Part shown: in pieces, positions 9,992-16,322 of the stretch
Layout: every line of letters begins with the position of its first letter
Numbering within the stretch: position 1 is the stretch's first letter
NCBI GenBank assembly: GCA_017881315.1
Contig: JADGRB010000012.1
Span: 1 to 40,731 of the forward strand
DNA from: Pseudomonadota bacterium
GTDB taxonomy: Bacteria > Myxococcota_A > Polyangia > Fen-1088
DNA length: 40,731 nt
Direction: 5' to 3'
Position numbers and translations under genes: made by a program
Notes under the pieces: generated by a model
What the model was told of the DNA's origin: nothing
Databases searched by the model: none
Seen by the model: the letters and a program-made list of their open reading frames with translations, nothing else

Positions 9992-10007
9992 AGCAAGGGA
10001 TGTGCCG
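9992..10007 (-). promoter_or_regulatory. Putative sigma-54 promoter for the por-exporter operon
   Basis: On the minus strand it reads CGGCACA-TCCC-TTGCT, a close match to TGGCACG-N4-TTGCW with exact GG-N10-GC spacing. The predicted start is near 9981. The paired palindromes at 10084-10126 lie about 109 and 139 bp upstream of it. Confidence 0.7.
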
Positions 10008-10083
10008 TCTGCACCCCTCGCCCGCTCGGACGGCCGCTGGGCGTTCGTATCGATGGGCCAGTTGATCTTCGGCAAGCCGCAGG

Positions 10084-10126
10084 CGCAAATCGTGCACCTG
10101 CGCGGAGCGTCGATGCATTGTCTGCG
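10084..10126. promoter_or_regulatory. Paired activator-like palindromes upstream of porG
   Basis: CGCA-AATCG-TGCA (10084-10096) and TGCA-TTGTC-TGCG (10114-10126) each differ by one base from CGCA-N5-TGCG, and their centres are exactly 30 bp apart. They lie between porG (minus) and ybhB (plus) but are too near ybhB to serve a promoter there. Confidence 0.6.
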
Positions 10127-10154
10127 CCGCTCGCCAATTCCGGAGGACCCCCGC

Positions 10155-10622
10155 ATGCACCTCACCTCGACCGCATTTGGAGCGAACGCCGAGATCCCCA
10201 CCGCCCACACCTGTGAGGGCGCAGACCGCGCGCCGCCGCTCGCCTGGACCGACGCGCCCGCGGGAACCAAGAGCTTCGCGCTCGTCGTCGATGATCCGGA
10301 CGCGCCCGATCCAAAGGCGCCCAAGATGACCTGGGTGCACTGGGTCGTCTACGATCTGCCGTCTACGACGGACGCGCTCCCCGAAGGGGGCGCGTTGCCG
10401 GCCGGCGGCCTCGAGGGAATCAACGATTGGAAGCGAGCGGGGTGGGGAGGTCCGTGCCCACCCGTCGGTCGCCACCGTTACTTCTTCAAGCTCTACGCTC
10501 TCGACAAGGTCCTCCCCGATCTCAAGCGGCCGACCAAGGCGCAGCTCGAAAGGGAGATGGAGGGGCACATCCTCGCCAGGGCCGAGCTCGTCGGCACCTA
10601 TCAGAAGCGGAAGATGCGGTGA
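10155..10622 (+). CDS. YbhB/YbcL-family (PEBP, Raf-kinase-inhibitor-like) protein
   Basis: A 155-aa soluble protein of the phosphatidylethanolamine-binding fold. It contains the two ligand-pocket signatures: VVDDPDAPDPKAPKMTWVHWVVYDLP with the DPDAP and HW elements, and GPCPPVGRHRYFFKLYALD. The ATG at 10155 is supported by GGAGG about 9 nt upstream and by the family start (LTSTAFGANAEIPTAHTCEG). Bacterial members have no firmly assigned reaction. It is divergent from the por operon and followed by the GyrI-like gene. Confidence 0.9.
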   Translation: MHLTSTAFGANAEIPTAHTCEGADRAPPLAWTDAPAGTKSFALVVDDPDAPDPKAPKMTWVHWVVYDLPSTTDALPEGGALPAGGLEGINDWKRAGWGGPCPPVGRHRYFFKLYALDKVLPDLKRPTKAQLEREMEGHILARAELVGTYQKRKMR

Positions 10623-10784
10623 GTCCGGTGCGAGCGGATCCGGACGCCTCGCCCGACTGGCACACGCGGTGCAACGACCCAGCATATGCCTTCCACATCC
10701 GTTGTCTCACGCTCCCGCACGACGCATCCCGCGCAGAAAGCGCACGCTCCACGCAACCCGAGCGTCACGAAACCTCCGCTCCCG

Positions 10785-11381
10785 ATGCCGAGCCAGCTCC
10801 TCGACGCCACCACGCGCGCCGACGTCGTGACGATTCCGGCCCGCAAGGTGCTCGCGATCGAAGGTGCGGGTGCGCCGGAGGGCGAATCTTTCCAGAGGGC
10901 GGTGGGCGCGCTCTACGGCGTCGCGTACACGCTCAAGTTCGCGCGCAAGAAGGCCGGTGGCTCCGAATTCAAGATCGGGCCGCTCGAAGGGCGCTGGTGG
11001 GCCACCCTCGAAGGCAGCGTCTTCGTGAAGGCCCCGCGCGACAGTTGGCGCTGGCGACTGCGCCTCGCGATGCCGGAAGACGTCGGTGAGGCCGAGATCG
11101 CCGCCGCGATAGCCGCGGCCACCCACAAGAAGGGGGGTAAGCTGGAGGGAAGCACCGAGGCGAAGACCGTGAGCCTCGAGCGCGTTCCCGCCGAGCGCGT
11201 GGGTCGAGCCCTGCACGTCGGGCCCTACGCCGAGGAAGGCCGAACGTTCGACGTCATCGACCAGGCGCTCGCCGATGCGGGCGTCAAGCCCGCATTTTCC
11301 CACCTCGAAATCTACCTGGGGGATCCCAGGCGAACGCCGCCCGCGCGCCTTCGGACCGTCCTCATGCGCGAGACGCGCTGA
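10785..11381 (+). CDS. GyrI-like small-molecule-binding domain protein
   Basis: A 198-aa soluble protein with the GyrI/SOUL-like ligand-binding fold. Recognisable blocks are VVTIPARKVLAIEG, ALYGVAYTLKF, PLEGRWW, a Trp-rich strand, ALHVGPYAEEG and HLEIYLGDPRRTPP near the C-terminus. The last is characteristic of stand-alone GyrI-like proteins. Homologues bind or hydrolyse small hydrophobic compounds or act as effector domains; the ligand is unknown. The ATG at 10785 matches the family length; an in-frame ATG at 10686 would add 33 low-complexity residues. Confidence 0.82.
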   Translation: MPSQLLDATTRADVVTIPARKVLAIEGAGAPEGESFQRAVGALYGVAYTLKFARKKAGGSEFKIGPLEGRWWATLEGSVFVKAPRDSWRWRLRLAMPEDVGEAEIAAAIAAATHKKGGKLEGSTEAKTVSLERVPAERVGRALHVGPYAEEGRTFDVIDQALADAGVKPAFSHLEIYLGDPRRTPPARLRTVLMRETR

Positions 11382-11498
11382 GCGAAATGAGGAGTTGCTG
11401 CTGAAGAAAGGCGAAGCGATTTTTCGGTTCGGCTTGACGAAACGGTGCGCGCTCGGTCCGAAGAAGGCCTTGGACGCTGTCGTGTCAGCAGCTCAGAA

Positions 11499-11717
11499 TT
11501 AAGGAGTGGGTGGCGGCGGAGTGGGTGCGCGGGGGATAGCCATGGCGGCTGCGCTTCGCGAAACTTCGCGGCCGCGGAATCCAGCCCCCACGACGCCAAT
11601 CACCCCGGCCACGACGACGAGAGCGGCGACCAGGATGAGATCCCGCCTCCCGCGGCCCACCTTCGCGATCTTCTTGAGATCCTCTTCGACACCGCTCGAT
11701 GTCTGAATGTCGTCCAT
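11499..11717 (-). CDS. Small single-span membrane protein, unknown
   Basis: A 72-aa protein. An acidic N-terminus (MDDIQTSSGVEEDLKKI) precedes a basic patch and one transmembrane helix (LILVAALVVVAGVIGVVGAG), and the tail is Pro-rich. It matches no family I recognise. The start at 11717 is favoured by a sigma-54-like promoter on the same strand whose predicted start is about 3 nt upstream; the longer frame to 11840 would cross that promoter. It shares the paired palindromes with the divergent 119-aa gene. Confidence 0.5.
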   Translation of the reverse strand: MDDIQTSSGVEEDLKKIAKVGRGRRDLILVAALVVVAGVIGVVGAGFRGREVSRSAAAMAIPRAPTPPPPTP

Positions 11718-11730
11718 GCGAGGCAAAACA

Positions 11731-11746
11731 AGCACGCTTTGTGCCA
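11731..11746 (-). promoter_or_regulatory. Putative sigma-54 promoter for the 72-aa membrane protein
   Basis: The minus strand reads TGGCACA-AAGC-GTGCT with exact GG-N10-GC spacing. The predicted start is near 11720, about 3 nt before the ATG. The paired palindromes (centres 11829 and 11859) lie about 109 and 139 bp upstream. Confidence 0.6.
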
Positions 11747-11822
11747 AGGAACCGGCCAACGATCTTGGTGCGGAAGGAACCGAACGTGGTCTGCTGGCGG
11801 ACCGACGAACCCGCTCGAAACC

Positions 11823-11865
11823 CGTAATGGATGCGCCCAATCGGGCCTCTCGCGCAAGAGCTGCG
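11823..11865. promoter_or_regulatory. Paired activator-like palindromes (72-aa / 119-aa genes)
   Basis: CGTA-ATGGA-TGCG (11823-11835, one mismatch) and CGCA-AGAGC-TGCG (11853-11865, exact) have centres exactly 30 bp apart. The rightward predicted start (11926) is 67 and 97 bp from the centres. Confidence 0.68.
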
Positions 11866-11899
11866 GAGAATCCTCGGCCGGTTATGAGGGGCCATCCGC

Positions 11900-11915
11900 T
11901 GGCACGACCTCTGCA
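11900..11915 (+). promoter_or_regulatory. Putative sigma-54 promoter for the 119-aa protein
   Basis: TGGCACG-ACCT-CTGCA is a near-consensus -24/-12 element with GG-N10-GC spacing. The predicted start is near 11926, 16 nt before the GTG start. Confidence 0.78.
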
Positions 11916-11941
11916 GTAAGAGACGCAGAAATGAGGCTCCC

Positions 11942-12301
11942 GTGAATCAATCGACGGCCAGCAGAGTGCGAATGATTCAACCTGAGATCGCCGCGGGCGT
12001 TACGCGGCTACCGCTGGCGTCGGTTCCGCCGACGCGAAGCGCAGGGATCGACCTCTTGCGCGGGATGCTGACACGGCTGGAGGACGTGACGCCAGCCGGG
12101 CAGCCCTACTTGATGGCGAAGGTTCTACCGCTGCTTCGCCGAGAGGCGCTCGATCCGACCAGGCGCTTTCGGTCCCGTGACCTGCACGTGATCACGCGGT
12201 CCTTGGACGAACTGGAACACGAGGCCTCGCGTGTGGCACCCAATCCGCTCACCTTCAGAAAGAAGGCTCAGATCTTGGTCGACGTCTTCGCCCTCGCCTG
12301 A
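11942..12301 (+). CDS. Small soluble protein, unknown
   Basis: A 119-aa protein that I do not recognise. It has no signal peptide or membrane segment. The centre is helical and Leu/Arg-rich (GIDLLRGMLTRLEDVT, then a Leu-rich stretch with RRFRSRDLHVITRSLDELEHE). The GTG start at 11942 has GAGG 6 nt upstream and lies 16 nt after the predicted transcript start. It is convergent with the universal stress protein gene. Its promoter and palindrome pair make it a probable member of the window-wide regulon, so the reading frame is likely real despite its unknown role. Confidence 0.6.
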   Translation: MNQSTASRVRMIQPEIAAGVTRLPLASVPPTRSAGIDLLRGMLTRLEDVTPAGQPYLMAKVLPLLRREALDPTRRFRSRDLHVITRSLDELEHEASRVAPNPLTFRKKAQILVDVFALA

Positions 12302-12375
12302 CATACGCCTCAACCAATGCTATCCACGCCGCTTTGAATTCGAGACGGTCACGTTACGGAGGTGGCGCGTGCTCG

Positions 12376-12816
12376 CTATCCGATGCGGGGCGCGCGGACG
12401 GCGACCACCGGGCAATGAGCGTGGCGCAATACGTGCTCGGCCACGCTGCCGAGGAGGAGACGTTTCACGCCTGTGCGGCCGTGGGTTCCCATCACGATCA
12501 GATCGGCGCCTCCGCTTCGAGCGGCATCGAGGATGATGTCGCCCACCGCGCTCGGTGCGAAGACGACCTTGGCCGACGCTGTCGCGTCATACCGGCGTGC
12601 CGCTTCGACCATGGCTCTTTCGAGCGCGGCGATCTCGTCGTCGGTTGGAACTATGAGAGCGAGGTCGGTCTCGATGGTTCCGGGCGGGATGGAGTTGATG
12701 GCGTGAACCATCTGGATCGGCCCGGTGCCTGTCGTCTTCTGCAGGTCACCCGCCCAGCGTAGCGCCTCTTCAGCCGTGGCGCTGAAATCGAAAGGTACGG
12801 TGATTGTGGGTTTCAT
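12376..12816 (-). CDS. Universal stress protein (UspA family)
   Basis: A 146-aa cytoplasmic nucleotide-binding protein. The first strand is ITVPFDFSATAEEALRWAGD. The ATP-binding signature G-x2-G-x9-G-S is seen in MGTHGRTGVKRLLLGSVAEHV, followed by HCPVVAVR. Such proteins accumulate under starvation, oxygen limitation and other stress. Three in-frame ATGs compete (12843, 12831, 12816). The last is chosen because the sigma-54-like promoter at 12832-12847 predicts a transcript start near 12821, downstream of the other two. It is divergent from a 91-aa gene across a shared palindrome pair. Confidence 0.92.
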   Translation of the reverse strand: MKPTITVPFDFSATAEEALRWAGDLQKTTGTGPIQMVHAINSIPPGTIETDLALIVPTDDEIAALERAMVEAARRYDATASAKVVFAPSAVGDIILDAARSGGADLIVMGTHGRTGVKRLLLGSVAEHVLRHAHCPVVAVRAPRIG

Positions 12817-12831
12817 GGCATCGCTTTGCAT

Positions 12832-12847
12832 TGCGAGGTTCATGCCA
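12832..12847 (-). promoter_or_regulatory. Putative sigma-54 promoter for the universal stress protein
   Basis: The minus strand reads TGGCATG-AACC-TCGCA with exact GG-N10-GC spacing. The predicted start is near 12821, about 5 nt before the ATG at 12816. It overlaps the more upstream in-frame ATGs and so argues against them. Confidence 0.65.
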
Positions 12848-12894
12848 CGATGCCGTGAGAGACGACCCGTCAGCGCTCGGCCTGACGACTTAAC

Positions 12895-12937
12895 GGCGAA
12901 TTCTGCGCCCCGAGGCGGGCGGCGCGCAGAACTTGCG
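12895..12937. promoter_or_regulatory. Paired activator-like palindromes (USP / 91-aa gene)
   Basis: CGCA-GAACT-TGCG (12925-12937) is exact. A weaker partner, GGCG-AATTC-TGCG (12895-12907, two mismatches), is centred exactly 30 bp away. Predicted starts lie at 12821 (minus; 80 and 110 bp) and 13020 (plus; 89 and 119 bp). Confidence 0.65.
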
Positions 12938-12993
12938 TAGGAGACTGGTGGCGGCGCTCCCGCTCTCGAGCTCGAAGAGGGTCTCCGAAGGTG

Positions 12994-13009
12994 TGGCATC
13001 GCCCATGCA
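12994..13009 (+). promoter_or_regulatory. Putative sigma-54 promoter for the 91-aa protein
   Basis: TGGCATC-GCCC-ATGCA has exact GG-N10-GC spacing. The predicted start is near 13020, 25 nt before the ATG at 13045, leaving room for the GGAGAGG ribosome-binding site. Confidence 0.68.
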
Positions 13010-13044
13010 AATGGGTTCGGCATCGATCAACCGGAGAGGACGCC

Positions 13045-13320
13045 ATGCAGACCAAACACGAAATCTCGACCACCCCAACACTCGGCGAAGCTGTCGCGGC
13101 GTCCTATGAGCTCGGCAGCGCGGTGGCGTCGGATCGCGCCACGGCCGCGAATCTGGCGGCCCGCCATCTCGAGCGCGTGCTCGGACGCGGGAGCAACGCG
13201 CGCGTTGCTATTGCGCTGGCAGACCTCGCCCGCGACCTAGCGCCGGCCCGACCGCGCGCCATACGGGCCAGGAACCCAAATATTCTGTTTGTCTCCGTAC
13301 AGCAGATCCCCGCGTGGTGA
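13045..13320 (+). CDS. Small Ala-rich protein, unknown
   Basis: A 91-aa soluble protein with no family I recognise. The N-terminal half is an Ala-rich helix-forming stretch (GEAVAASYELGSAVASDRA, then AANLAARHLERVLGRG). The C-terminus ends NILFVSVQQIPAW. The ATG at 13045 is well supported by GGAGAGG upstream; an in-frame ATG at 12991 lies before the predicted transcript start. It shares the palindrome pair with the divergent universal stress protein gene, so a stress role is likely but unproven. Confidence 0.6.
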   Translation: MQTKHEISTTPTLGEAVAASYELGSAVASDRATAANLAARHLERVLGRGSNARVAIALADLARDLAPARPRAIRARNPNILFVSVQQIPAW

Positions 13321-13426
13321 CGGCGTCGCGTAGCGCGCTGATTGGCATCGGGATCATGTAGGGAGCCGAGCGTCTCCCAAGCCGGCGCGTGCCAATGCAG
13401 TCCCGGCTAGCGCTATTCTGTCGCTC

Positions 13427-14665
13427 GTGACGACCTCGAAGGTGTCGCCGTCCGCCGCATCACGGTCAATTGGCGTGCCGCCCGGGGTGATCGTGCTCGG
13501 CATCGTGAGCTTCCTGACGGACCTGAGCTCGGAGGCAATCTTCGCCGTCATGCCTCTCTTTCTGACGGGCGTCATGGGCGCGAGCACCCTGTTCCTCGGG
13601 ACGATGGAGGGCGTCGCCGATTTTGCCGCCTCATCCCTCGACCTGCTCTCGGGGTTCGCTTCGGACCGGCTCGGAAAGCGAAAAGGTCTCGCCGTTCTGG
13701 GCTATTCGCTCTCGTCGACCGCGAAGATCGTGCTCATCTTCGCGGTCACCAAGGGCCAGGTCTTCGCCTTCCGCGTCGCCGAGCGGCTCGGCAAATCCAT
13801 CCGCGGCGCGCCTCGAGACGCCCTGCTAGCCGGTGTCGCTCCCAGGGAGACGCGCGGCGCTTCATTTGGGGTACAGAAGGCCTTCGACAAGTCGGGAGCG
13901 ATCCTGGGTCCGCTCCTGGCGTTCGCGCTTCTCGACCGCTTCGGCCAGTCCCTGGGCTCGTTTCGCAGGCTCTACCTCGTGGCACTCATACCGGCGTGGG
14001 CCTCGGTCGCCGTGCTGGTCTTCTTCGTCCCCGAGCGCAAGCGTGCAGCTTCGCGGCGGGTTCCGTTCCGCGAGGCGATCCACACCTTGGGCCCCGGCTT
14101 CCGGCATTACTTGATTTCGGCCGGCCTCTTCTCCGGAGCCTACTTCAGCTACGCCTTCCTTTTGCTCGCCGCTGCCCGCGCTCAGTTCGCGAGCAAGCAC
14201 GTGGCGTTGCTATACGCGCTCTTCAACGTTTCGTTCACCGTCTTGTCGGTGCCGATTGGACGGCTCGGCGACCGCGTCGGACGTCGCACGATCATCGCCT
14301 TTTCGTACGGATTGTACGGGCTCATGGCGATCGGGTTCGCGGTGACGACATCCAAGGCAGCGATGATCCCTCTCTTCCTCGTCTACGGGGTCTTCTACGC
14401 CATCGACGAGGGCCAAACGAAGGCGTATATCGCTGATCTCGTGCCAGACACGACGCGCGCGACGGCCATCGGTGCGTATGGTTTCGTTACGGCCCTCTTC
14501 TATCTGCCCGCCTCGCTCCTCGCTGGGGGACTCTGGAAGAGTTTCGGTCCCCAGGCGACCTTCGGTGCAGCAGCCGCGATCGCATTTGTCGCGCTCGCGT
14601 ACTTCCTAGCGTTCCAGCCCCGTCGCCCGAACGAGAGCTCCGGGCAAGCGCGCTTGCTGGCGTGA
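13427..14665 (+). CDS. MFS transporter
   Basis: A 412-aa major facilitator with about 12 hydrophobic segments. The first is GVIVLGIVSFLTDLSSEAIFAVMPLFL. The loop 2-3 motif is recognisable in GFASDRLGKRKGLAVLGY, and the second half repeats it in GRLGDRVGRRTIIAFSYGL. The conserved RVAERLGKSIRGAPRDALLA segment follows helix 4 and is common in a poorly characterised bacterial MFS group. The start is GTG at 13427, with no clear ribosome-binding site. No sigma-54 element or palindrome was found upstream, so it is probably outside the regulon. The substrate is unknown. Confidence 0.85.
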   Translation: MTTSKVSPSAASRSIGVPPGVIVLGIVSFLTDLSSEAIFAVMPLFLTGVMGASTLFLGTMEGVADFAASSLDLLSGFASDRLGKRKGLAVLGYSLSSTAKIVLIFAVTKGQVFAFRVAERLGKSIRGAPRDALLAGVAPRETRGASFGVQKAFDKSGAILGPLLAFALLDRFGQSLGSFRRLYLVALIPAWASVAVLVFFVPERKRAASRRVPFREAIHTLGPGFRHYLISAGLFSGAYFSYAFLLLAAARAQFASKHVALLYALFNVSFTVLSVPIGRLGDRVGRRTIIAFSYGLYGLMAIGFAVTTSKAAMIPLFLVYGVFYAIDEGQTKAYIADLVPDTTRATAIGAYGFVTALFYLPASLLAGGLWKSFGPQATFGAAAAIAFVALAYFLAFQPRRPNESSGQARLLA

Positions 14666-14677
14666 CTCGGGTGGCGA

Positions 14678-14721
14678 CGCACTCGCTGCGCGCGGGAGCT
14701 TCAATCGGCGCATCCTGTGCG
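14678..14721. promoter_or_regulatory. Paired activator-like palindromes upstream of the kinase
   Basis: CGCA-CTCGC-TGCG (14678-14690) and CGCA-TCCTG-TGCG (14709-14721) are both exact, with centres 31 bp apart. They lie about 150 and 119 bp upstream of the predicted start at 14834. Confidence 0.72.
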
Positions 14722-14807
14722 CGCTCTTGAAGGGCACCCCTGCGCCAACGCCCGAGATCGCGTTCCCTCGAAGCAGACATAGCCCGAACACCCGGGATTC
14801 TCACCGC

Positions 14808-14823
14808 TGGCACAGCGGGTGCA
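14808..14823 (+). promoter_or_regulatory. Putative sigma-54 promoter for the kinase
   Basis: TGGCACA-GCGG-GTGCA has exact GG-N10-GC spacing. The predicted start near 14834 falls after the frame's first possible start (14819) and 6 nt before the ATG at 14840. Confidence 0.65.
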
Positions 14824-14839
14824 GCCGGTGAGACCCGCA

Positions 14840-16075
14840 ATGACACAGCTTCATGAAGAGGCTCGAACCGGTCGAGAGACGCACGCCGCGCGAACCCTAC
14901 CGTTTGGTCCTTCATACGTTCGGAACCAGGACGGAAAGGACCGCATCTTCCGCGAGGGGAGCTTGCTCGCGGGCAAGTATCAAATCGAAGAGGTGGTGGG
15001 CGAGGGCGCCATGGGTGTCGTGGTGGCCGCGCGTCACCTGCGGCTCGGGTACCGGGTGGCGATCAAGTACCTTCGCCCGGGAGCCGCGCGAAGGCCCGAT
15101 GTCGTCAATCGGTTCGTCCAGGAGGCGCGCGCCGGCGTTCAGCTCGGCGGGGAGCATGTGGTGCGCGTCATCGACATGGACGGGCTCGAAGCGGGAACGC
15201 CGTACATCGTGATGGAGTACCTGCAGGGCTCGGACCTCGAGCAGATCATGGCGCAGCGAAAGCGACCGTTCGAGGTTCGGGAAGCCGTCGACTACATCAT
15301 TCAAGCGTGCCAGGCGCTCGCGGTGGCCCACGAGCTCGGCATCGTGCACCGCGATCTGAAACCCGGGAACCTCTTCCTCACGCAGGGGAGGGACGGTTCG
15401 CCGCTGATCAAGGTGCTCGACTTCGGCATCTCGAAATTCACCCTTCCGGACGAGGCGGGCGCACCGTCGACGCTGCAGAAGATCGATCTGCTGGGGTCAC
15501 CGGCGTACATGTCTCCCGAGCAGGTTCAGAATCCGGGAGGGGTCGACGGGCGCACCGATGTCTGGTCGCTGGGCGTGACGCTCTACGAGCTGCTGACCCT
15601 GACGCCGGTCTATCAAGACGATTCGGTGCTCTCCATGCTGAAACGGATCCGGTCGGAGTCTCCCATTTCCGCCCGAACCCGACGGCCCGACCTTCCGCAA
15701 GCGCTCGACGAGGTGATCCTGAGCTGCCTCGAGAAAGATCCGAATCGGCGCATGCCGAGTATACCTGCGCTGGTGTCGGCGCTACTGCCCTTCGCCAGCG
15801 ATGGCTCACGGGCATCAGAACGCCGGCAATCGCTCCCTGAGGAACGAAGGACAAACGAGGAGGGTCACCAATGCTCGCCAAACGACAGGTCGGGAACAAG
15901 AAAGAGCTCAGTTACGGACGATTCGTGCGCCTATCCGATACAGCCGCCGCTATTGCGCTCGAGCGCGCCAAGAACGCCTTTGGCCGCGAGGGATTCGCAG
16001 TGGTGGCCGAGATCGATTTTCGGGGCGCCCTCCAGAGGAACCTCGACAAGGACGTCGGGCCGTACTGGACGATAG
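14840..16075 (+). CDS. Eukaryote-like serine/threonine protein kinase (soluble)
   Basis: A Hanks-type kinase with the Gly-rich loop VVGEGAMGVV, catalytic Lys in RVAIKYL, catalytic loop HRDLKPGNLFL, DFG in VLDFGISKF, activation-segment SPE in YMSPEQV and DVWSLGVTLYELL. The domain ends near nucleotide 15790. No transmembrane or sensor domain follows, so it is cytoplasmic. The ATG at 14840 agrees with the promoter; a TTG near the domain start is another possibility. After about nucleotide 15800 the sequence becomes low-complexity, and the frame overlaps the well-supported DUF302 gene by 205 bp. The true C-terminus may therefore be shorter, with a lost stop or a frameshift. Confidence 0.85.
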   Translation: MTQLHEEARTGRETHAARTLPFGPSYVRNQDGKDRIFREGSLLAGKYQIEEVVGEGAMGVVVAARHLRLGYRVAIKYLRPGAARRPDVVNRFVQEARAGVQLGGEHVVRVIDMDGLEAGTPYIVMEYLQGSDLEQIMAQRKRPFEVREAVDYIIQACQALAVAHELGIVHRDLKPGNLFLTQGRDGSPLIKVLDFGISKFTLPDEAGAPSTLQKIDLLGSPAYMSPEQVQNPGGVDGRTDVWSLGVTLYELLTLTPVYQDDSVLSMLKRIRSESPISARTRRPDLPQALDEVILSCLEKDPNRRMPSIPALVSALLPFASDGSRASERRQSLPEERRTNEEGHQCSPNDRSGTRKSSVTDDSCAYPIQPPLLRSSAPRTPLAARDSQWWPRSIFGAPSRGTSTRTSGRTGR

Positions 16076-16317
16076 AGATCTGCAATCCCAACCTCGCCGA
16101 TCGCGTGCTCGCCATCGACCGAGCCGCAGGTCTCCTGATGCCCTGCAGGGTCGCCGTCTGGCAGGAAGGCAGAGATTCGGTCGTCGCGGCCCTACGTCCC
16201 GAAGCCGTGGTCACCCTCGCGCCGGACGAGAGGCTGTCGGCGATCGCCCGCGAAGCGGAACAGCACATCGAGCGGGCGCTGCTCCGTCTCGAGGGACTGG
16301 AGCCTCCGATGGAGTGA
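15871..16317 (+). CDS. DUF302-domain protein
   Basis: A 148-aa small protein with the DUF302 core: FGREGFAVVAEIDFRGALQR, YWTIEICNPNLADRVLAID, the conserved LLMPCRVAVW strand, then RPEAVVTLAP. DUF302 proteins form dimers and are often found with stress and redox genes; no reaction is established. The ATG at 15871 has GAGGAGGG about 8 nt upstream. It is probably co-transcribed with the kinase and is convergent with the P-type ATPase gene, with a 5-bp gap. Confidence 0.88.
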   Translation: MLAKRQVGNKKELSYGRFVRLSDTAAAIALERAKNAFGREGFAVVAEIDFRGALQRNLDKDVGPYWTIEICNPNLADRVLAIDRAAGLLMPCRVAVWQEGRDSVVAALRPEAVVTLAPDERLSAIAREAEQHIERALLRLEGLEPPME

Positions 16318-16322
16318 TCGTC

